Assembly: GCA_902796465.1 (NCBI GenBank)
Contig: CADBPK010000021.1
Span: forward strand, 1 to 9,727
Direction of reading: 5' to 3'
From: an uncultured Erysipelotrichaceae bacterium
Lineage (GTDB): Bacteria > Bacillota_I > Bacilli_A > Erysipelotrichales > Erysipelotrichaceae
Length of the DNA: 9,727 bases
A program made the position numbers and the translations under genes. Numbering within the stretch: the first letter of the stretch is position 1; each line of letters begins with the position of its first letter. Shown here one piece after another: positions 1 to 4,871 of this stretch. The notes beneath the pieces were generated by a model. That model saw only the letters and a list, made by a program, of their open reading frames with translations. It searched no databases and was not told the DNA's origin.

Positions 1-217
1 ATGCCCCGCCCGCATGATCGCAGTGACCATGCGTAAGAACGACATCGTAAGGAAGCTGTGTCAGCTTTTCCACATATCCTTTCAGATCTCCGATACCCAT
101 ACCGGTATCCAGCAGAAGCGCTCTTTCTTTTCCGCGGATCAGGAACATACTGACACCAAACGGGGTCTTAATACGTGTCACATGTTCACTCACCAGTTCA
201 TTTGTAAATAATTGCAT
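1..217 (-). CDS. Metallo-beta-lactamase-fold hydrolase, N-terminal part (cut by window edge)
   Basis: Only the first 72 codons are in the window. The start is the ATG at 217, with GAGGAGGG (221-228) three bases upstream. The peptide has the usual opening of this fold: paired beta strands, the segment LLLDTGMG (about residues 35-42), then THGHCDHAGG, where H63, H65, D67 and H68 form the HxHxDH metal-binding motif. The family includes glyoxalase II-like thioesterases, lactonases and other hydrolases, usually with a di-zinc centre, and the substrate cannot be told from this part. The gene starts 57 bp after the EIIC stop on the same strand with no promoter seen between them, so it is probably read from the EIIC promoter. 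A role in handling the imported sugar or a derived metabolite is inference from position only. Confidence 0.85.
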   Translation of the reverse strand, partial: MQLFTNELVSEHVTRIKTPFGVSMFLIRGKERALLLDTGMGIGDLKGYVEKLTQLPYDVVLTHGHCDHAGGA

Positions 218-234
218 AGACCCTCCTCAAGCTA

Positions 235-266
235 AAGTGCTGTCTGAAAGGGGGCAGGCAGCACTT
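235..266. terminator. Intercistronic hairpin between EIIC and hydrolase genes
   Basis: Twelve-base arms at 235-246 and 255-266 pair around an 8-nt loop with a single non-Watson-Crick position. The run of T (GTTTTTTATT, 267-276) follows the stem on the plus strand, while on the minus strand, the gene direction, the stem is followed by TTAGCTTG. It therefore looks like an intrinsic terminator for antisense (plus-strand) transcription. For the genes it may act as a processing or stability element or an inefficient terminator that lowers expression of the hydrolase relative to EIIC. The hairpin is directly visible; its function is inferred. Confidence 0.5.
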
Positions 267-274
267 GTTTTTTA

Positions 275-1555
275 TTACTGAACTGTTTCTGCTTCTCTGG
301 CCGCTTCTTCTGCGAGCAGTTTCTTGTCATACATTTTGTAGAAAGGCAGATACAGTACGATTGCCAGCGGGATTGCGAGCAGCTGCCATAACGCTACCAT
401 CCAGTTGCCCTGTACCAGGCCATAGAGTACGACCGGAACCTGCATGGAAACCTGTGCACCGGAAAGCGGTGTAACGATACCGGATACGAATCCGAGATAG
501 AAGAACAGGTTTGTGACCAGCGGTACGATCAGGACTGACGGCAGGAACATATATGGATTCAATACGTTCGGGACACCGAATACGACCGGTTCACCGATAT
601 TGAAGATAGCAGCCGGCATTGCGACTTTGCCGATTTCTTTAAGCTGTTTGGATTTGCAGAATAACAGCATGACCAGACATACAGCGACTGTGGACTGACC
701 GACAACTGTCATCAGGGACATGCCGATCGGGTTTGTTGTTTCACCCGCAAGTCTTGCGGCATCGATGGATAAGAAGATCGGCATGAAGATGCCTGCACAG
801 ACGTTGAATCCGTGAATTCCGAACCACCACAGGAACTGAATGAATACCTGGATGAAGAGATAACCCGGCAGGGAACCACCGATATTGGTAAGCGGTGTCT
901 GCAGATATGTATAGATCAGCTGATGAACGCTTCCGAATGAAGTATTGCCGAAGATCATTGCGATGATCATGAATACAAGCGCCATAAGGAAGCCCGGGAT
1001 CAGGGAAGCAAACGATCTTCCTACAAACGGCGGTACACCGTCCGGCATCTTGATGACCCATCCCTTTTTCTGGAACAGGACAAATACTTTCGCTGTGATG
1101 ATCGCAACGATCATAGCTACGAAGAGACCCTTGCAGCCAAGCCAGCCAAAGCTGTACGCAAGATCACCGGCTCCGAAGAGAACGCCTTCGCCATCCAGCG
1201 CATACGGTGTAACGATCAGGAAATTGATCAGTGAGAGCACGCCTGCGGATAATCCGTCTTCCTGCTCATGTGTTGCGTAGGCATAACCGATTGAGAAAGC
1301 CGCATAAATTGCGAACAGACCCATTGTTACATTATAGGGAACCAGCAGATAATTGCTCAGTCCGCTGGAAGCCAGATAATCCGTCCATGCTGTGATCGGG
1401 AAGTTCGCGATCAGATAGAACATGGAACTGATGATCGTTACCGGCAGGATCGCCATAAAACCTTTGGAGATCGCCTGCAGTGATTTGTTGTTGTTGACCC
1501 AGGTTGCGAACGGCAGCAGGATCTTTTCCACTAATTCATTCAACTTATCCATCAT
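275..1555 (-). CDS. PTS EIIC permease, cellobiose/lactose (CelB/ChbC-like) family
   Basis: This 426-residue protein would be the membrane channel subunit of a phosphotransferase system that imports a beta-glucoside, chitobiose-like or lactose-like sugar while it is phosphorylated. It is full length for a stand-alone EIIC and mostly hydrophobic, with about ten membrane segments. Family landmarks are PPFVGRSF (about 175-182), WWFGIHG (243-249) and NIGEPVVFGVPNVLNP (319-334). H248 and E322 lie where the substrate-contacting His and Glu of ChbC-type permeases are expected. The C-terminus is short and charged, with no fused EIIA or EIIB, and neither subunit is encoded in the window. Translation probably starts at the ATG at 1555 or the adjacent ATG at 1552; neither has a close Shine-Dalgarno (see the leader hairpin). 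The exact sugar is not determinable. It is likely repressed by the adjacent RpiR-type regulator. Confidence 0.93.
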   Translation of the reverse strand: MMDKLNELVEKILLPFATWVNNNKSLQAISKGFMAILPVTIISSMFYLIANFPITAWTDYLASSGLSNYLLVPYNVTMGLFAIYAAFSIGYAYATHEQEDGLSAGVLSLINFLIVTPYALDGEGVLFGAGDLAYSFGWLGCKGLFVAMIVAIITAKVFVLFQKKGWVIKMPDGVPPFVGRSFASLIPGFLMALVFMIIAMIFGNTSFGSVHQLIYTYLQTPLTNIGGSLPGYLFIQVFIQFLWWFGIHGFNVCAGIFMPIFLSIDAARLAGETTNPIGMSLMTVVGQSTVAVCLVMLLFCKSKQLKEIGKVAMPAAIFNIGEPVVFGVPNVLNPYMFLPSVLIVPLVTNLFFYLGFVSGIVTPLSGAQVSMQVPVVLYGLVQGNWMVALWQLLAIPLAIVLYLPFYKMYDKKLLAEEAAREAETVQ

Positions 1556-1584
1556 ACATTTTTGTAAATATTCCGTTGATGCAT
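1552..1584 (-). CDS. Possible 10-codon leader peptide overlapping the EIIC start
   Basis: In the EIIC leader an ATG at 1584 opens a 10-codon frame (MHQRNIYKNV) whose TGA overlaps the ATG at 1555. Such an overlap could couple its translation to EIIC. The GAGGAGG at 1603-1609 is 18 nt upstream of this ATG, which is too far for an efficient start, and the ATG would sit in the loop of the leader hairpin. It may be a chance frame. Confidence 0.2.
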   Translation of the reverse strand: MHQRNIYKNV

Positions 1585-1609
1585 TTATTTATGGAATATT
1601 TTCCTCCTC
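1566..1609 (-). promoter_or_regulatory. EIIC mRNA leader: distant Shine-Dalgarno plus bridging hairpin
   Basis: The only strong Shine-Dalgarno before EIIC is GAGGAGG at 1603-1609, 47 nt from the ATG at 1555. Between them AAATATTCC (1593-1601, minus strand) can pair with GGAATATTT (1566-1574) in a perfect 9-bp stem with an 18-nt loop. If folded, the linear distance from GAGGAGG to the ATG drops to about 11 nt. A hairpin that brings a distant Shine-Dalgarno to its start codon is known from phage T4 gene 38. The stem is AT-rich, so its stability is uncertain. Confidence 0.45.
1593..1604. promoter_or_regulatory. Putative RpiR operator at the EIIC transcription start
   Basis: GGAATATTTTCC has arms GGAA and TTCC around four bases. 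It lies 12 bp downstream of the EIIC -10, over the predicted first transcribed bases, a position typical of repression. It matches the site before rpiR at 10 of 12 positions (compared in the same orientation). Related boxes at 1683-1694 (GGAATATTTTCT), 1654-1665 (minus strand GGAATAATTTTC) and 1563-1574 (minus strand GGAATATTTACA) surround the promoter. RpiR-family regulators bind inverted repeats; assigning this site to this regulator is inference. Confidence 0.6.
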
Positions 1610-1615
1610 GACCAT

Positions 1616-1644
1616 AATATAATACCCTTAAAACTCCCTGTCAA
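1616..1644 (-). promoter_or_regulatory. Sigma-A-type promoter of the EIIC gene
   Basis: The minus strand reads TTGACA (1639-1644), a 17-bp spacer, then TATATT (1616-1621): a perfect -35 and a good -10. Transcription should begin near 1609, so the GAGGAGG at 1603-1609 would be at the extreme 5' end of the mRNA. Operator-like palindromes lie just upstream (1654-1665) and just downstream (1593-1604). Confidence 0.85.
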
Positions 1645-1653
1645 CACAAAAAT

Positions 1654-1694
1654 GAAAATTATTCCGATTTTTTTATTTTATCGGAATATTTTCT
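1654..1694. promoter_or_regulatory. Pair of diverged operator-like boxes upstream of the EIIC promoter
   Basis: Two facing copies of the GGAATA box occur here: 1654-1665 (minus strand) and 1683-1694 (plus strand, inside the last codons of rpiR). Each has one arm intact and one base off in the other. The spacing between facing ATTCC and GGAAT cores is 17 bp, close to the 18 bp between the boxes at 1563-1574 and 1593-1604 on the other side of the promoter. This symmetry suggests two dimer sites, or looping across the promoter. Confidence 0.4.
1661..1687 (-). terminator. Weak hairpin at the end of rpiR
   Basis: ATTCCGAT (1661-1668) and ATCGGAAT (1680-1687) form a perfect 8-bp stem with an 11-nt AT-only loop, overlapping the rpiR stop codon. 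On the minus strand it is followed by AATTTTCATTTTTG, a T-rich but interrupted tail. It could be a weak terminator for rpiR, though the same bases also contain two operator-like boxes, so the symmetry may exist for protein binding instead. Confidence 0.35.
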
Positions 1695-2458
1695 TTCTTT
1701 TGAATCTCTGCGCTGATATACGCGAGCAGTATTTCGTTGAATACCGAGTATACCGGTACATTTTCCAGCACCGAACCATGAGGCGCTGACAGACTCGGCA
1801 GAACCACACACTTATCTGCGTATTCCTCCTGCGCTGCCGCAGCCCGGTTTGTGATCAGGATCACTTTACAGCCGCAGTTTTCCTTTAATTCCACCACACT
1901 CTTCACGATCGTGGATCTGGCGGAAACGCTGTATAAGAGGAGGACATCCTCTTTTTCGGCGCACAGATCAACCGTATGGACAGCAGTCGGGGAATCCAGA
2001 ACCGCCGCCTGAATACCGTACATCAGCAGGGAATAATAGAGCTGTACAGCACTGACAGCAGAATTGACTTCCCCTGCAAGATAAAGCTTTCTTGCCTTTA
2101 CGATCATTTCTGCTATTTCCCTGATATTCTCTTCCTGAATGGTATGGTGCAGCAGACGGATCGTATCGGCGTACATATCTTCGATCGCTGTGATACGGTT
2201 TTCGTTTTCAGTGCTGTCTTCCTTGGTTTTGCTGTTGACATAATTGATCAATGCGAATCGGAATTCGGAGTATCCGCTGTATCCAACCTTTTGGCAAAAG
2301 CGCATGATCGTTGTTTTTGCTATGCCGATTTTATCAGACAGTTCCTGAATCGAATGGGTCTGCACCACGCTCAGATCCTCACAGATCTTCTCACAGGCTT
2401 TCAGTTCATTTTTTGTCAGCGTACTTTTTTTCAGCTGAATATTTTCCATAAAGTTCAT
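1673..2458 (-). CDS. RpiR/MurR-family transcriptional regulator (HTH + SIS)
   Basis: This 261-residue protein has the two-domain layout and usual length of RpiR regulators. The N-terminal winged HTH (about residues 1-77) contains SIQELSDKIGIAKTTIMRFC (36-55), the DNA-reading helix-turn-helix, followed by the family-typical GYSGYSEFRFAL. A C-terminal sugar-isomerase (SIS) domain spans about 107-238, with KLYLAGEVNSAVSA and DVLLLYSVSARSTIV as its phosphosugar-binding strands and loops. SIS domains sense phosphorylated sugars, such as the product of a PTS. The start at 2458 has AGGA seven bases upstream. The gene sits directly before the EIIC gene, and the same GGAA-N4-TTCC palindrome is found at both promoters, so it most likely represses both until its phosphosugar appears. 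Whether it represses or activates is inferred. Confidence 0.93.
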   Translation of the reverse strand: MNFMENIQLKKSTLTKNELKACEKICEDLSVVQTHSIQELSDKIGIAKTTIMRFCQKVGYSGYSEFRFALINYVNSKTKEDSTENENRITAIEDMYADTIRLLHHTIQEENIREIAEMIVKARKLYLAGEVNSAVSAVQLYYSLLMYGIQAAVLDSPTAVHTVDLCAEKEDVLLLYSVSARSTIVKSVVELKENCGCKVILITNRAAAAQEEYADKCVVLPSLSAPHGSVLENVPVYSVFNEILLAYISAEIQKKENIPIK

Positions 2459-2475
2459 ATCCTGATCCTCGTTTC

Positions 2476-2487
2476 GGAATTTATTCC
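2476..2487. promoter_or_regulatory. Putative RpiR autoregulatory operator
   Basis: GGAATTTATTCC has perfect GGAAT/ATTCC arms around two bases. It lies 6 bp downstream of the rpiR -10 (2494-2499), over the expected transcription start and about 18 bp before the start codon. On the minus strand it reads GGAATAAATTCC, 10 of 12 identical to the box at the EIIC start, and it lies at a comparable place relative to the -10. This suggests autorepression. Confidence 0.6.
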
Positions 2488-2493
2488 ACTCTC

Positions 2494-2499
2494 ATTATA
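2494..2499 (-). promoter_or_regulatory. -10 element of a likely rpiR promoter
   Basis: The minus strand carries a perfect TATAAT at 2494-2499, about 36 bp before the rpiR ATG and just after the stop codon of the acetyltransferase gene. No good TTGACA-like -35 is found at 16-18 bp, so the promoter may be weak or need help. The gene could also be read through from upstream. Confidence 0.5.
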
Positions 2500-2506
2500 T
2501 ACGACT

Positions 2507-2956
2507 TTATACTTTTTTACTGTATATCCTGCTGTCTCCGCCGCGCCGGTCTTTCATGAATCCACATAATTCATAACCGTATTTTTCATATAATCCTTCT
2601 TCGCCGGTGGAAATATAGATCTGTTTAAATCCATCTTCTGCCGCCAATGATTCCGCGTATGTCAGCAGCTTTCCGATATAACGATGTCCCCGGTATTGCG
2701 GAAACGTATATACAAACCCGATCCACGGTTTCAGATCCGTGTCCGGAATATCATCCTTCTCTGCATATGTACAAAAAGAGACGAGTGCGCTGCCTTCCGT
2801 TAAAAGCAGCACCTCCGTCTTTTCACCGCAGAGATCTTTCAGCCTGTGATTCCGGAGATATTCATATAAATGCTTCCCTGCTCTCCAGTCACATTTTCCT
2901 ATCTCATCCAGCCAGAGTTTCTGATCATCACTTTTAAAATATTTTTCAATTTTCAT
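2507..2956 (-). CDS. GNAT-family N-acetyltransferase
   Basis: This 149-residue single-domain protein has the length and order of a GNAT acetyltransferase, which moves acetyl from acetyl-CoA to an amine. The core strand and motif A read IGFVYTFPQYRGHRYIGKLL (about residues 78-97). QYRG fits the Q-x-x-G start of the acetyl-CoA pyrophosphate loop, but the final G/A of Q/RxxGxG/A is Arg here. Motif B follows as IYISTGEEGLYEKYGYELCG, with the usual late-helix YxKxGF/Y signature. The ATG at 2956 has a weak GGA seven bases upstream and is 20 nt after the rpn stop, so the two are probably co-transcribed. The substrate is unknown. There is no antitoxin-like ribbon-helix-helix gene beside it, so it does not look like a TacT-type toxin. 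Confidence 0.88.
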   Translation of the reverse strand: MKIEKYFKSDDQKLWLDEIGKCDWRAGKHLYEYLRNHRLKDLCGEKTEVLLLTEGSALVSFCTYAEKDDIPDTDLKPWIGFVYTFPQYRGHRYIGKLLTYAESLAAEDGFKQIYISTGEEGLYEKYGYELCGFMKDRRGGDSRIYSKKV

Positions 2957-2976
2957 ACTTGTTCCATTGTTGTTAT

Positions 2977-3180
2977 CTATTTCAAAGATAGCAGGATGTT
3001 TTTCACTTCCTCAATGCCAAGATCCAGCAGTTCAGCTATTTCTTCATCTGTTTTATTCTTCTGATGCAAAGAAAGGATCAGTTCCCGATTTCTTTGTGCA
3101 TATCCTTCTTCCCGGCCTTTTTTCATGCCCTCTTCCCGGCCTTCTCTTCTCTCATAATGAAGTTTTGATCTCATATCCAT
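2977..3180 (-). CDS. Candidate internally initiated Rpn C-terminal small protein (RpnS-like)
   Basis: Inside rpn, GGAGG at 3190-3194 is followed after 9 nt by an in-frame ATG (3178-3180), codon 205 of rpn. Starting there gives a 67-residue protein equal to the Rpn C-terminus: a charged region with 8-residue repeats (REGREEGM, KKGREEGY), then a helical segment and a small helix-turn-helix-like end (TDEEIAELLDLGIEEVKNIL). For Escherichia coli Rpn proteins it is established that C-terminal small proteins made from internal starts block toxicity of the full-length nuclease. Here the internal site is comparable in quality to ordinary gene starts in the window. That it is translated and acts as an antitoxin is inference; GGAGG could also be a chance result of Glu/Gly-rich codons. 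Confidence 0.5.
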   Translation of the reverse strand: MDMRSKLHYERREGREEGMKKGREEGYAQRNRELILSLHQKNKTDEEIAELLDLGIEEVKNILLSLK

Positions 3181-3792
3181 AAACTCTGCCCTCCATACAG
3201 GATCCATCTTTGCTTTCCGCACTTCCTCTTCCAGCTGACGGATATAACTGTCTTCACTCTCTTTTCCGTTGACATACTCCGCAAACGCCTTCAGCTGCGG
3301 ATACTTCTCCCTGTTCTTTCCTTCACAATTGAGAAAGATGACTGTCGTTTCATCTCCTAATTCTTTCCCCGTCTCTTCGCATACATTCCTGTATGTATAC
3401 ATCATCATGTTATCATCAAAAGGATCCTTCGGGCAGATGAATATCACGTACTGTTTCCTCAGTTCCCAGTAATCCTGCCCTTTGAGCAGATCATCCATAT
3501 CCATGACCGACTGATAATACCTCGTCCTCTTCGCCAGATCCTCTTTCTTTCCCACCTGCATCTCCACAGAGAACATATGTTCATCATCTTCCGTGAACAC
3601 ATCCACCCGGATCCCGTGCTTCCCGTAATACTCTTCCATGCTTTTCTGCGGGATAATGCATTTCAGATCTGTAAAGTCGATCTCCGGCAGGATCCTTTCC
3701 AGCAGCGGTCTCAGGTTCTTCATGTCCTGCATTACTTTCCCGAATATAAAGTCATCCTGTATCGTCAGTTCATCAAATGTTTTTTCTTTCAT
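2977..3792 (-). CDS. Rpn-family recombination-promoting nuclease / PD-(D/E)XK nuclease
   Basis: The start is the ATG at 3792, with AGGAGGG six bases upstream. The same frame is open for 53 more codons to 3951, but that part runs into the aldo/keto reductase gene and has no family match. The 271-residue protein begins with the typical FDELTIQDDFIFGKVM. The PD-(D/E)XK core follows: D64 in GIRVDVF, then E77 and Q79 in VEMQ (the E-x-Q form of this family), then RTRYYQS (90-96). The C-terminal third (from about 180) is a charged helical region with short repeats. The family is described both as transposase-like DNA endonucleases that stimulate RecA-independent recombination and as toxic antiphage proteins. 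The gene is 64 bp downstream of the reductase and 20 bp upstream of the acetyltransferase on the same strand. An internal start may give a second product. Confidence 0.9.
   Translation of the reverse strand: MKEKTFDELTIQDDFIFGKVMQDMKNLRPLLERILPEIDFTDLKCIIPQKSMEEYYGKHGIRVDVFTEDDEHMFSVEMQVGKKEDLAKRTRYYQSVMDMDDLLKGQDYWELRKQYVIFICPKDPFDDNMMMYTYRNVCEETGKELGDETTVIFLNCEGKNREKYPQLKAFAEYVNGKESEDSYIRQLEEEVRKAKMDPVWRAEFMDMRSKLHYERREGREEGMKKGREEGYAQRNRELILSLHQKNKTDEEIAELLDLGIEEVKNILLSLK
3104..3143 (-). repeat. 24-bp in-frame tandem repeat in the rpn C-terminal region
   Basis: A 16-bp block (plus strand CCTTCTTCCCGGCCTT, 3104-3119) recurs 24 bp away at 3128-3143 with one mismatch. It encodes an 8-residue repeat, REGREEGM / KKGREEGY. 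Because the unit is a multiple of three, gain or loss of copies would keep the reading frame and change the length of both full-length Rpn and the internal product. Confidence 0.7.
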
Positions 3793-3829
3793 GTCTTTCC
3801 CTCCTGCCTGCTTTATTCGCTGACAGTAA

Positions 3830-3858
3830 GAAAGATCAAAAAAAGAGAATGATCTTTC
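3830..3858 (-). terminator. AT-rich hairpin between reductase and rpn
   Basis: GAAAGATCA (3830-3838) and TGATCTTTC (3850-3858) form a perfect 9-bp stem with an 11-nt loop, overlapping the reductase stop codon. On the minus strand only TTACTG follows, so there is no real T-tract. It may stabilise or process the mRNA or attenuate weakly before rpn; a full terminator is unlikely. Confidence 0.35.
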
Positions 3859-4843
3859 ATTCCCTTCCTGCCGGTCTCGGAATAGCCCCGGTGACCTTAT
3901 GCGGCTCATACAGCTCTTCCAGATACGTGATATCTTCTTTGTCCAGTTCAAGATCTATGGCTTTTGCTGCCGCTTCAAAGTGATTCTTTTTTGTGGCCCC
4001 GACGATTGGTGCCGCAACCCCTCTGGCATACTGCCATGCCAGGGCTGCTTCGCTCATGGATACATGATGCTTGTCTGCCACATCTTTTACACGTTCCACA
4101 ATGCGGATATCGCTTTCCGCCGCATGGTCATATCTGCGCTTCAGAACCTGATCGGTTTCATTTCTCTTCGATCCGGAATCCCATCCGGTATGTGCGAGAT
4201 GTCCGCCCGCCAGCGGACTGTATGACAGGCGGGATACCCCGTATTGTTCACAGATGGGAATGAGTTCCCTCTCGTCTTCCCTGTATAACAGATTGTAATG
4301 ATTCTGCATGCTTGAGAACATGGTCCATCCATGTTTCTCCGCGCAGATCTGCATATTGTGGAACTGATATCCGTACATGGCAGAAGCGCCGATTGCCCTG
4401 ACTTTTCCGGCTTTGACCAGACTGTCCAGCGCTTCCAGTGTCTCCTCGATCGGTGTATCATAGTCGAACCTGTGGATCTGGTACAGGTCTACATAATCTG
4501 TACCTAGTCTTTCCAGCGTACCGTCAATTTCACGCAGTATAGCGTTCCGTGACAGTTTTCCTTCGTTGTAATAGACCTTGGAAGCGATCACGATCTTTTC
4601 TCTTGGTATGCCCAGATCCTTTATTGCTTTGCCGATATACTCTTCACTTGTCCCGAAGCTGTACTGATTTGCCGTATCGATAAAATTCACACCCAGGTCA
4701 TACGCAAAAGAGATCATTTCCTTTGTCTGTTCCGGATCCAGTGTCCACTGGTAAAAATCCTCCGAAGCCCTGCCGAAAGACATCCCGCCTATACACAGTC
4801 TGGATATCCTGATGCCGGTATTTCCGATTTCCGTATATTTCAT
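3857..4843 (-). CDS. Aldo/keto reductase, YajO-like
   Basis: This 328-residue protein is full length for an aldo/keto reductase, an NAD(P)H-dependent (alpha/beta)8-barrel enzyme that reduces aldehydes, ketones or sugars. The catalytic tetrad is intact: D56 and Y61 in FIDTANQYS, K89 in IASKVYY, H124 in LYQIHRFDYDTPIEETLEAL. The region IHR-DY-TPIEETLEAL and the HGW..SMQ.HYNL.YRE segment strongly recall Escherichia coli YajO. Cofactor-phosphate contacts are expected near GATKKNHFEAAAKAIDL at the C-terminus. The ATG at 4843 has GGAG seven bases upstream. It lies 28 bp downstream of a glycosyltransferase gene, probably in one transcript. The physiological substrate is unknown. The protein ends in IPRPAGRE, a little beyond the usual YxPHxVxG ending. 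Confidence 0.93.
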   Translation of the reverse strand: MKYTEIGNTGIRISRLCIGGMSFGRASEDFYQWTLDPEQTKEMISFAYDLGVNFIDTANQYSFGTSEEYIGKAIKDLGIPREKIVIASKVYYNEGKLSRNAILREIDGTLERLGTDYVDLYQIHRFDYDTPIEETLEALDSLVKAGKVRAIGASAMYGYQFHNMQICAEKHGWTMFSSMQNHYNLLYREDERELIPICEQYGVSRLSYSPLAGGHLAHTGWDSGSKRNETDQVLKRRYDHAAESDIRIVERVKDVADKHHVSMSEAALAWQYARGVAAPIVGATKKNHFEAAAKAIDLELDKEDITYLEELYEPHKVTGAIPRPAGRE

Positions 4844-4871
4844 TATTTGGCTCCTTTTTTTACCACAGTCT

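Noticed and set aside
1600..1672. Catabolite-repression (cre) site at the EIIC promoter
   Set aside because: No adequate match to the cre consensus was found near the promoter; the symmetric boxes there fit the GGAATA pattern instead.
1976..2569. 197-codon plus-strand open frame opposite rpiR
   Set aside because: Shadow of the RpiR coding strand with no Shine-Dalgarno or known motif.
2507..3792. rpn-GNAT as a classic toxin-antitoxin pair
   Set aside because: GNAT toxins pair with a small DNA-binding antitoxin upstream, which is absent; Rpn proteins are not known to be neutralised by acetyltransferases.
3793..3951. 53-codon N-terminal extension of the rpn frame
   Set aside because: It overlaps the reductase gene and the intergenic gap, has no family similarity, and the ATG at 3792 has an ideal AGGAGGG and begins with the typical Rpn N-terminus.
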